Source: VRUE01 sp036379955 (GTDB lineage: Bacteria; Actinomycetota; Thermoleophilia; Solirubrobacterales; 70-9). Taken from it: a stretch of DNA of 64,000 bases. The notes below the pieces were generated by a model. That model ran no database searches. It saw nothing but the letters and a program-made list of their open reading frames with translations, and had not been told where the DNA came from. Position 1 is the first letter of the stretch. Every line of letters begins with the position of its first letter. The stretch spans positions 1 to 64,000 of the forward strand of contig DASVFR010000015.1 of NCBI GenBank assembly GCA_036379955.1. Direction: 5' to 3'. This document shows, in pieces, positions 7,871 through 14,660 of this stretch. The translations under genes were made by a program, and so were the position numbers.

Positions 7871-9138
7871 CCGAAGATCGCCAGGTGTAGCAGGCCGGCG
7901 CCGAATCCGAGCACGGCGCCGTGCAGGTAGAGCAGCCACTCGTCCTCATGCACGGCCGTGCGCAGCATCTCGGAGAATTCGGTCGGGCCCATCGCTCGCA
8001 CCCGTGAAGCGACAAACTCGCGCACGCCGTCGCGCTGGCGGGCGGCGAACTCGGCGTCGGCGAGGGGCGCGACCGCGTAGTCGGCGGCCTCGACCGCGAG
8101 CGAGGCGCGGATCGAGTCGTACTCGCGGGTGCCGACGGCGACCCGCACCGCCGGCCGGGCGCGTCCTAGAGCGCGGTCGACCACGGGGCGCAGCGAATCC
8201 TCGATCAGGCGCCGGGTGCGATCGGAGTTCGGCCCGTGCATCAGGTCGTCGGCGACGTTGCCCATCGTCACCACGTCGTCGGCGATGATGTCGGCGTAGA
8301 CCTCGGCGACCTCGGGTTGGCGCTTGAGGAAGAGGCCCTGGACGACGAAGCGGCCGACCCGCCGCGGCCGCATCGGCTCGAAGATCATGCGGATGCCGAG
8401 CAGGTTGGTCGTGTAGCCGATCAGGACGCCGGCGATCGGCAGCACCCACCACCAGGTCAGGACGTACTCGGTGAGGAAGGCGACCGGGACGCCAAGCACC
8501 AGGCCGAAGAAGAAGCCGAAGTTGACGATGAAGCGCAGCTCCTTGCGGCCGACCTCGAGGAAGATCCGGTTGGCGAGCGCCGGGTTGGCCTCGAGTCGGC
8601 GGATCACCATCAGCTTGACGTCGATCAGCTCGTCGGCGTAGGCGCCGATCTCCTCGGTGACGGTGTGGACCAGCTCCGGCAGCTGCTCGCGGACGCGGGC
8701 GTGGACGGCGGCGCGCACCCGAGGCGGCAGGTCGTGCCAGAGTCGCGGCCGCTCGCGCTCCATGATCCGCTCGACCACGTCGTGGATCTCGCCATCGGCC
8801 GTCGCCAGGATCTGCTCAGCGATCGCCTCGGGGTCGAGCTGGCGGTAGAAGTCGCCGGCGCCGCCGAGCCGGGCGAGGCCCTTGTCGACCGCGATCGAGC
8901 CCATCTTCGCGGCGCGCGAGGGAACGATCCCCTGCCAGCCGAGCCCGCCCTGACCGAGTCCGGGAATCTGCTGGATGCGGCGCGGCATCACGTTGGCGAG
9001 CGCCGTCAGGCCGGGGACCCGGACGCCGGCGAAGCGCACCGGGTAGAACAGCATCCAGACCCCGGACCAGTTGGTGACGTAGCCGATCGCCCCGGTGAAG
9101 AGCGGGATCGTGATCAGGCTTAGCGCGGTGCCGTCCAT
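7867..9138 (-). CDS. DUF445 family membrane protein
   Basis: A 423-residue protein with the DUF445 hallmark GAIGYVTNW near the N-terminus and a second, related GVLIGYTTNLLGIRMIFEP near residue 240. Hydrophobic segments occur at the N-terminus, at about 210-255 (FGFFFGLVLGVPVAFLTEYV, WWWVLPIAGVLIGY) and at the C-terminal end (LLYLHGAVLGFGAGLLHLAI). The middle is a long helical region. The family is membrane-associated and of unknown function. It is the first gene of a coupled operon with the DUF4393-like gene. Confidence 0.88.
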   Translation of the reverse strand: MDGTALSLITIPLFTGAIGYVTNWSGVWMLFYPVRFAGVRVPGLTALANVMPRRIQQIPGLGQGGLGWQGIVPSRAAKMGSIAVDKGLARLGGAGDFYRQLDPEAIAEQILATADGEIHDVVERIMERERPRLWHDLPPRVRAAVHARVREQLPELVHTVTEEIGAYADELIDVKLMVIRRLEANPALANRIFLEVGRKELRFIVNFGFFFGLVLGVPVAFLTEYVLTWWWVLPIAGVLIGYTTNLLGIRMIFEPMRPRRVGRFVVQGLFLKRQPEVAEVYADIIADDVVTMGNVADDLMHGPNSDRTRRLIEDSLRPVVDRALGRARPAVRVAVGTREYDSIRASLAVEAADYAVAPLADAEFAARQRDGVREFVASRVRAMGPTEFSEMLRTAVHEDEWLLYLHGAVLGFGAGLLHLAIFG

Positions 9139-9173
9139 CGGGATCGGGAATCGGGAATGATGCTGGCGGGAGG

Positions 9174-10352
9174 ATGACCGTAATCAAGGACACCGGCTCG
9201 CGCGCGATCCTGCCGCCGTTCGGCGAGGAGCACGAGGAGCTGCGCGAGACGGTCAACCGCTTCGTCACCAACGAGATCGCGCCGCACGTCACCGAGTGGG
9301 AGGACGCACGCGGCTTCCCGCGCGAGCTGTACGGGCGCTGCGCCGAGCTCGGCTTCCTCGGGCTGAAGTTCCCCGAGCGCTACGGCGGCCAGGGTGGGAC
9401 GCACCTGCACGACGCGGTCTGGGTCGAGGAGCTGGCGCGCAGCGGCGGCTCGGGAGGCGTGGCGGCGAGCCTCAACGCCCACATCTCGATCGCGATGCCG
9501 CCGGTCTTCAACTTCGGCAGCGAGGAGCAGCGCCAGCGCTGGGTCGTGCCGGGGATCGCCGGCGAGAAGATCGGCGCACTGGGGATCACCGAGCCGGGCG
9601 CCGGCTCCGACGTGGCCGGGATCTCGACCTTTGCCCGCAAGGTCGACGGCGGTTACGTCGTCAACGGGTCGAAGACCTTCATCACCAACGGCGTGCGCGC
9701 CGACTTTCTCGTCTGCGCCTGCAAGACGACCCAGGCGGGCGGCCACCACGGGATCTCGTTCCTCATCCTGGAGCGCGAGATGCCCGGCTACGAAGTCGCC
9801 CAGAAGCTGGAGAAGATGGGCTGGCACGCCTCCGATACCGCGGAGCTGTCATTCACCGACGTCGAGGTGCCGGCCGAGAACCTGCTCGGCGAGGAGAACG
9901 AGGGCTTCAAGCTGATCATGGCCAATTTCGCCTGGGAGCGGCTGCTGATGGCGATCGGGGCCGTGGGCGCGATGCAGCGCCTGATCGAGACCACCGTCAA
10001 CTACGCCCTCGAGCGCGAAGCCTTCGGCCGGCCGATCGGCAAGTTCCAGGTGATCCGCCATCACGTAGCGGAGATGGCAACCAAGGCCGAGGCCGCCCGC
10101 GCCCTCACCTACAACTCCCTCCGCCTCTTCCACGAGGGCCATGACTGCATCAAGGACGTGACCATGGCCAAGCTCGTCACCCAGCGTGCCGTCCTCGAGA
10201 TCGCCGACCAGTCCCTCCAGATCCACGGCGGCTACGGCTACATGAAGGAGTACGGCATAGAGCGAGCCGTCCGCGACGCCCGCCTAGGCCCGATCGGTGG
10301 CGGCACCGACGAGGTGATGAAGGAGATTCTCGGGAAGTTGATGGGGCTGTAG
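9174..10352 (+). CDS. Acyl-CoA dehydrogenase
   Basis: A 392-residue FAD acyl-CoA dehydrogenase, paralogous to the gene at 5026 (both keep LGITEPGAGSDVAGI, KTFITNG and GGYGYMKEYGIER). Motifs and length are complete. GGCGGGAGG immediately precedes the ATG. It is divergent from the DUF445 operon with only 35 bases between starts, so their promoters overlap. It stands alone as a transcription unit; the next gene is the opposing conjugation operon. Confidence 0.95.
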   Translation: MTVIKDTGSRAILPPFGEEHEELRETVNRFVTNEIAPHVTEWEDARGFPRELYGRCAELGFLGLKFPERYGGQGGTHLHDAVWVEELARSGGSGGVAASLNAHISIAMPPVFNFGSEEQRQRWVVPGIAGEKIGALGITEPGAGSDVAGISTFARKVDGGYVVNGSKTFITNGVRADFLVCACKTTQAGGHHGISFLILEREMPGYEVAQKLEKMGWHASDTAELSFTDVEVPAENLLGEENEGFKLIMANFAWERLLMAIGAVGAMQRLIETTVNYALEREAFGRPIGKFQVIRHHVAEMATKAEAARALTYNSLRLFHEGHDCIKDVTMAKLVTQRAVLEIADQSLQIHGGYGYMKEYGIERAVRDARLGPIGGGTDEVMKEILGKLMGL

Positions 10353-10406
10353 GCGTTTCAGGAGCTCCTTCGGGCATGGGCATCGGGTGCGCCCGCGCGC
10401 AATCCG

Positions 10407-10424
10407 GACACATTGCACTGTGTC
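10407..10424. other. Small hairpin in the gap at the island edge
   Basis: GACACA (10407-10412) pairs with TGTGTC (10419-10424) over a 6-base loop, in the 148-base gap between the dehydrogenase stop and the island. There is no T-run, so terminator function is only possible. I see no tRNA gene, integrase or direct repeat here that would mark an integration site. Confidence 0.3.
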
Positions 10425-10500
10425 GCCAGCGCTCAGATGTCCTCGCCGGTCCTCCCGCGCGGTGCTCAGGCCTCACAGAGGGTTCGCTGGCTTATTAGAC

Positions 10501-11967
10501 CTAGGCACGCCTAAATAGGCGCGCCAGACTCCGGCGCAGACCGCTCTTCCCATAAGGCTCTGGGCGGCTCGAACTGGATGGTTTTAGCTGAGTCAGTTTC
10601 AAGGGCAACTTAGCGTTATCTCCGATTCCGTAGCGGGATCCCTGCGACGGGCTACACCACTGGCATTCGCCGTCCTTGCGCCCCTGCAAGGTGAGCCAAG
10701 TTCCAAAACGAGCGTCGAAGAGTCGATGGTCCAGCAACGTCCGCTTCGCCAGGCCGACCGCAGACATCAACATCGTGTTGGTGGCAATCGAGGCGCCAAT
10801 TCCGTTAAGGGTGATGACCGAAGGATCAATCGTCTCGGGCAACCCCAGGTAGTTTTGAGCCTCTCGCTCCTCCTCGCTCGCCTCCTCGCGTTGCAGCTCA
10901 TATGGGTCGATGAGCCCGGCGCAATGGAGGCAGCCGCGACCAGGATAGACAGGTCGCACCGCCACGTAGACTGACTCGATCTCCTTCGTCTCGCGCAGAT
11001 CGATCTTTGCGCCAATCTGGATCATCGGAATCAGGTGGCTGTGGACAATCGCATTGGCGACGTGGCGGCTGGTCATAGTGTCGGTTGCTAGGAATATGAA
11101 ATCGACGCCCATCAATTGCTCGGCGACGTGCCGTTCACTGATATCGCCGTCGATCGGCTCGAATCGAATCGCGGAATCGATGCGAGCAACTAGGCGGCGC
11201 GCCACCTCGACCTTCTTTACGCCCATGGCAGCGTCCTCGCTCGTTGCACCAACGATGCGGGATAGGTTGTGCTCCTTGACAACGTCGAAATCGATCGCTG
11301 TGATCGCGCCAACACCGAGGTGGGCGAGCTGCTCGCAGATCATGGAGCCGCCTCCGCCGAGACCGATCACCCCGACGGACATCCTCCTAAGCTCCGCCTG
11401 GCCGTTGATCCCGAACATGCGCGCTTGACGATCAAATCGGAGCTCCTTGCCCGTCAGTGCCTCAGTCGGTGAATCTCGCATCGAACGGAGGTCGGTGCCA
11501 ATTACCCGAACCCCGTCCAATCGCGTCGGCTCTTGATTGGGGTGCCACACCTCACCCGCGGCACTTTCACTCCCGAACGCGATGCCGACGACTGGTTGTC
11601 CGTCGATGATGTCGAGAAGGTGAGGAAAAACGCGACGATGGCCGGCGAGGTCATCAGGCGAAAGACTTACAATCCGCGTTGCACCGGGGTGGCTATGGCA
11701 GCTGACCAGGGCAAGGCCCTCACCTGCAGCACGGTTGCCGAGACGCGCAAGAACGGATGCGGAAAGCTGCCTATACCCGTGTCGCCCTGGAACGAACTCC
11801 TCAGAATCCAGCAAATATACCTCGCGAACGAGCAAACGTTCGCGACCTGGGAGACGGTGGCAACCAGCGAGAAGAATCGCAGCATGCTCGTCGCAATCGT
11901 CTTGGAAGAGATGCGACCAAAGCAGATCACGGTCACCAAGCGAGATGTCGACCTCGGTCGACATCAT
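10501..11967 (-). CDS. JAB-domain/E1-like (ThiF family) fusion of a bacterial ubiquitin-like conjugation system
   Basis: 488 residues from the ATG whose ATGA overlaps the E2 stop. The N-terminal third is a JAMM/MPN metalloprotease domain: SCHSHPG followed by SLSPDD gives the H-x-H-P...S-x-x-D zinc motif seen in deubiquitinases. From about residue 190 it is an E1 adenylyltransferase: GVIGLGGGGS nucleotide loop, IDFD, EHNLSR, KKVEVARR and FLATDTMTSR. Paired cysteines GRGCLHC and GECQWC form the expected zinc site. It would adenylate the Ubl C-terminus and probably also trim or deconjugate it. It is third in the Ubl-E2-E1 operon and much less GC-rich than neighbouring genes. Confidence 0.92.
   Translation of the reverse strand: MMSTEVDISLGDRDLLWSHLFQDDCDEHAAILLAGCHRLPGRERLLVREVYLLDSEEFVPGRHGYRQLSASVLARLGNRAAGEGLALVSCHSHPGATRIVSLSPDDLAGHRRVFPHLLDIIDGQPVVGIAFGSESAAGEVWHPNQEPTRLDGVRVIGTDLRSMRDSPTEALTGKELRFDRQARMFGINGQAELRRMSVGVIGLGGGGSMICEQLAHLGVGAITAIDFDVVKEHNLSRIVGATSEDAAMGVKKVEVARRLVARIDSAIRFEPIDGDISERHVAEQLMGVDFIFLATDTMTSRHVANAIVHSHLIPMIQIGAKIDLRETKEIESVYVAVRPVYPGRGCLHCAGLIDPYELQREEASEEEREAQNYLGLPETIDPSVITLNGIGASIATNTMLMSAVGLAKRTLLDHRLFDARFGTWLTLQGRKDGECQWCSPSQGSRYGIGDNAKLPLKLTQLKPSSSSRPEPYGKSGLRRSLARLFRRA
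10504..10525. terminator. Possible terminator hairpin at the end of the conjugation operon
   Basis: GGCACGCCTA (10504-10513) and TAGGCGCGCC (10516-10525) form a 22-base near-palindrome overlapping the last codons of the JAB-E1 gene. No T-run is evident on the minus strand, so the terminator reading is weak. Confidence 0.3.
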
Positions 11968-12353
11968 TGGGCCTGCAGCCAAGCCTGAACCTGCATCACT
12001 GCCCCGACCGCATTATCACGGCGGGGATCCCAATTGTTGTGCCGCAAAGAGAGCTGCATTACTGCCTGATCACGCCACTGGACGGGCTGTAGCGCTTGCG
12101 GCATTGATCCGTCGGCGGGCACGACGCCATCAGGCAGATAGAACGGGTAGATCGCCGCGTCGGGGTAGTTATAGGCCAAGTGCAGAGTGAGTGGTGCCTG
12201 CTCCACCACCCACTTCGACCCTAGCTCGATCTTCTCGACCGTCACGTAGGCACCGCCAGTGCCGTCCGGTTCGTGAGTAACCGGCCCGGCGAATGCACTC
12301 ACGAGTTCCTCGATCGCGCGCGCCACCCCCTCACTGAGAACCGCGGTGTTCAC
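11964..12353 (-). CDS. E2/UBC-like protein of the Ubl conjugation operon (no cysteine)
   Basis: A 129-residue protein with the layout of prokaryotic E2-like (UBC-fold) proteins found beside JAB-E1 and multiubiquitin genes: an N-terminal helix, a strand ending GSKWVVEQAPLTLHLAYNYP, the proline-containing IYPFYLPDG, then QLSLRHNNWDPRRDNAVGAV and a C-terminal helix. The full chain contains no cysteine, so a thioester-forming active site is absent; serine, histidine or a non-covalent role must be considered. The GTG start overlaps the Ubl stop as GTGA and its own stop overlaps the E1 start as ATGA. The E2-like call rests mainly on context and fold pattern. Confidence 0.78.
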   Translation of the reverse strand: MNTAVLSEGVARAIEELVSAFAGPVTHEPDGTGGAYVTVEKIELGSKWVVEQAPLTLHLAYNYPDAAIYPFYLPDGVVPADGSMPQALQPVQWRDQAVMQLSLRHNNWDPRRDNAVGAVMQVQAWLQAQ

Positions 12354-12598
12354 GAAACGTCCTGTCCCGAAATTGCCGTGAAGCGATCCTCCTTCTTCAG
12401 CTTTACCGTCTCGCCATCGGCGATCTCGCGACCATCGGCGTCAAAGAGCTTGAAGCTGGCCGGTACTCCGGCCCTCTCCTTGATTTCGGCTCCCGTAGCG
12501 TCCTTGTCGGGCATCTCAACCGGCTGGTTGTTGACGAAGATCCTGATCGTCTTTGGCGGCTTGTCCTTCTTCTCGAGTATGTCCTTGCTTGCGTTCAT
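12350..12598 (-). CDS. Ubiquitin-like modifier (multiubiquitin-domain type, single domain)
   Basis: 82 residues: a lysine-rich N-terminal tail of about 15 residues followed by one beta-grasp domain. KTIRIFVNNQPVEMP, TGAEIKERAGVP, FKLFDADG and ETVKLKKEDRFTAI are the conserved blocks of the multiubiquitin (Multi_ubiq) family. Most family members carry tandem copies; this one has a single domain. It ends GQDVS with no di-glycine, so either the JAB domain exposes another end or the chemistry differs. GGAGGAAGCG precedes the ATG. It is the first gene of the operon and the presumed protein tag. Confidence 0.9.
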   Translation of the reverse strand: MNASKDILEKKDKPPKTIRIFVNNQPVEMPDKDATGAEIKERAGVPASFKLFDADGREIADGETVKLKKEDRFTAISGQDVS

Positions 12599-12727
12599 CG
12601 CTTCCTCCAGGTAATATCAATGAAGTATCTGAAGTTTAGCAGCTGACCACGATCCCCTCAGATCCATCGTCCGTTTGAAAACCTAATCTCCAAAAATGGA
12701 GCAGATCGTCTAGTGAATGGGGTTTCG
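12599..12727. promoter_or_regulatory. Divergent control region between the Ubl operon and the ATP-binding gene
   Basis: 129 AT-rich bases between divergent starts. Visible features are TCAATGAAGT at 12617-12626, repeated exactly at 13532-13541 before the STAS-like gene; a CTCCA-aaaa-TGGAG inverted repeat at 12688-12701 that could be an operator; and TTGAAA near 12676 as a possible plus-strand -35. Neither core promoter is certain. Confidence 0.4.
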
Positions 12728-13492
12728 ATGGCGGGCGACGTGCGCGGCCGCCTTGCATTCGGCCATCTCGTCGATCCGAAGCGGGCCGCCGGGGAAGACC
12801 GAGACCTGCTGGCGATCTTCGCCAATACAATCACTGCCGCCGACGCCCTCACCGCAGCAGTTCTGCGAGCTTCGATCGAGGAGTGCCTAGCCAACGGCAC
12901 CAAGAAGGTCGACTACATGCCCCCGATCGACCCCAAAGTCGACCAGACGCTTGAGAACCTCCTCGGACCACTGCCGGAGATCTGCAGTTCTATCCGCGAC
13001 GGCAAGCCAGCCCCGCATCGTGACCGCCACGCGATCATCCCGGCCACCGCGATCCGCGATGAGGAAGGGCTCGAATTGACAGCATTGGCGATTAAAGCAA
13101 TCGCGGGTCATCTTCGCCTCAGCCAACGGGAGTGGGAGATGGCAATTGCCGCAGCCGTGGCGTTCGGGACCAACGGACTGATCCACGCTTCGCATAGCAC
13201 CTGCGGCGTCGTGATCTGCGCAGGGATCGAGCCACGGAGCTCGGCGATCGTGGTCGCGGCGGCCGACCTCGGAGGAGGTAGCGGCATCAACCTACGAGAC
13301 GCGATCGAGCGGAGCCGCACCAAGCTCGGGGGGCTGGCACAGCTACCGCTGATCGCGGAGCGAAAGGAGCTCCATATCGCCCTGCATCTGGCTGTCGGCA
13401 CGGAGGAAGCGAATCTGCGCAACCGATGGCAATACGAAGCGAGGTCGAATGTGCCCGGCTGGTGCGCCTCGATGGAAATCTTGCGGACGTAG
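12728..13492 (+). CDS. HATPase-like ATP-binding protein, partner of the STAS-like protein
   Basis: 254 residues from the ATG at 12728 (an in-frame GTG at 12713 is possible). The C-terminal half looks like a GHKL/HATPase fold: a helix EWEMAIAAAVAFGTNGLIHA carrying an N-box-like asparagine, then strands and AAADLGGGSGINLRDAIERS as a G-box-like D-x-G-x-G loop. The N-terminal half (to about residue 120) is a helical domain with an alternating acidic region and no recognised signature. Such proteins often pair with DUF4325 STAS-like genes, as here. The role is probably ATP-dependent sensing or partner binding; kinase activity is not shown. Composition matches the island, not the flanks. Confidence 0.6.
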   Translation: MAGDVRGRLAFGHLVDPKRAAGEDRDLLAIFANTITAADALTAAVLRASIEECLANGTKKVDYMPPIDPKVDQTLENLLGPLPEICSSIRDGKPAPHRDRHAIIPATAIRDEEGLELTALAIKAIAGHLRLSQREWEMAIAAAVAFGTNGLIHASHSTCGVVICAGIEPRSSAIVVAAADLGGGSGINLRDAIERSRTKLGGLAQLPLIAERKELHIALHLAVGTEEANLRNRWQYEARSNVPGWCASMEILRT

Positions 13493-13525
13493 ATACAAGC
13501 GAAATAGCGGAGGTATAAAGTTTTA

Positions 13526-13564
13526 ATGATGTCAATGAAGTTGAGAAAGCGAGGTGGGCTATGA
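13526..13564 (+). CDS. Short 12-codon ORF upstream of and overlapping the STAS-like gene
   Basis: ATG at 13526 preceded by GGAGG (13509-13513) encodes MMSMKLRKRGGL and ends in a TGA that overlaps the next ATG (ATGA, 13561-13564). It may be a leader peptide or a translational coupler. The Gly-Gly near its end is noted but may be chance in a lysine/arginine-rich peptide of this size. Confidence 0.3.
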   Translation: MMSMKLRKRGGL

Positions 13565-14121
13565 GCGTGAGATTGGTGGACCTACGCGAGTTCGGCCGAG
13601 TCCTCGCAACCCGTGAGAAGGGACGCAACGCAGCCGATCTCATCCAAGAGGCCTTGGAGGAAAGCGATGGGATCGTGCTCAGTTTTGTCGGAGTCGAGGT
13701 CGCCTCCCCATCCTTTCTCGACGAGATCTTGATTCGGCTGCGTGGTGCTCTTTCCGGAGAAAACTCTCGGGTGGTCGTCGTTACCGGCCTCAACGGTGAC
13801 GTCTCCGAGAGCCTCGAGCTCGTGTTGAATCACCGCAAGATGGCGTTGGCGCATCTGAAGAAGAATCGCGTAGAACTCATCGGTGGTTCAGAGCAATTGG
13901 CAGAAACTCTGGCGGCAGCCAACGAATTTGGCGGCCCCTTCAAAGCAACTGAACTGGCTGAGCGACTGAAGGTAAAGCTCCCGAACCTGCATCAACGACT
14001 GAAGTCCCTAGGCGAGACCGGGATAGTCGCTCGCACGGTCGACAGCACGGCGAAGAAGGGGCGCCGTTTCGACTACCGGACCTTTGACGCATCGAAGGCC
14101 AAGAACTTGATTCCTTCCTGA
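13561..14121 (+). CDS. STAS-like (DUF4325) protein with C-terminal helix-turn-helix
   Basis: 186 residues. Residues 15-105 fit the STAS-like DUF4325 domain: ADLIQEALEESDGIVLSFVG then VEVASPSFLDEILIRLRG, a strand-helix pattern like anti-sigma-factor antagonists. Residues 120-175 resemble a winged helix (FKATELAERLKVKLPNLHQR, LKSLGETGIVARTVD), so it may bind DNA directly. With the HATPase-like gene it forms a partner-switch-like pair that is divergent from the Ubl operon, suggesting control of it or a sensing role (inference). Confidence 0.7.
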   Translation: MSVRLVDLREFGRVLATREKGRNAADLIQEALEESDGIVLSFVGVEVASPSFLDEILIRLRGALSGENSRVVVVTGLNGDVSESLELVLNHRKMALAHLKKNRVELIGGSEQLAETLAAANEFGGPFKATELAERLKVKLPNLHQRLKSLGETGIVARTVDSTAKKGRRFDYRTFDASKAKNLIPS

Positions 14122-14162
14122 TCGGGACATTTAGTTCGGAGCGCGGTCTGCATCGGATGCAA

Positions 14163-14594
14163 CTAGAACCGCTTCACGACCTGGCGCGACAGCTTGAAGC
14201 CGTGGCCGGTGTCGCGGTTGAGGCAGCGCATCGCGCCTTCGAGCGACTTGCACTTGTAAGGGCCGAGCTTGATCGTCCGGCCGATCGGGAGGGGCTTGCC
14301 CTGGTGCAGGACGGTGTCGCCGGCGCAGGCGAAGGCGGCCTTGCGGCGCGGGCCGACGAAGAGGCCGTTGCCGTAGTCGAGCTCGCATGACTTCGGGGTC
14401 GGCGGCGTCGGCCAGTCGTGCTTGGCGATGTCGCAGCGGGCCTCGCCACCTCGGGTATCGCGGCCGAAGATCATCGCGCAGCCGATGTTGCCGTCAGGGG
14501 AGTGGAAGGTACGAACCTGGAAGGGAGATGCCGAGGCCGGGGTCGAGACGGCCAGCCCGGCGACGAGGCAGGCGAGGAAAAACGCTCTCTTCAC
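14163..14594 (-). CDS. Secreted DUF6636-type protein
   Basis: 143 residues from the GTG at 14592-14594. Residues 1-23 are a signal peptide (KRAFFLACLVAGLAVSTPASA) with an ASA-type cleavage site. The mature part starts FQVRTFHSPDGNIGCAMIFG, the pattern of small secreted DUF6636 proteins common in Thermoleophilia, and contains six cysteines that can form disulfides. A longer frame upstream has no supporting signal. Its gene is divergent from the GH92 gene. Function is unknown. Confidence 0.78.
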   Translation of the reverse strand: MKRAFFLACLVAGLAVSTPASASPFQVRTFHSPDGNIGCAMIFGRDTRGGEARCDIAKHDWPTPPTPKSCELDYGNGLFVGPRRKAAFACAGDTVLHQGKPLPIGRTIKLGPYKCKSLEGAMRCLNRDTGHGFKLSRQVVKRF

Positions 14595-14660
14595 CCTGTC
14601 CAGACTAGCCCGACCGTCACCGGGAAAGTCGCCAACGGGGGTGGCGCTACCGTTTGACGC

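Noticed and set aside
10501..14121. CBASS or BIL-type defence system
   Set aside because: No nucleotide cyclase, effector or separate deubiquitinase gene is present; the gene set fits a multiubiquitin/E2-like/JAB-E1 operon instead.
10353..14162. Integrative element with attachment sites
   Set aside because: Composition suggests transfer, but no integrase, tRNA or flanking direct repeat is seen.
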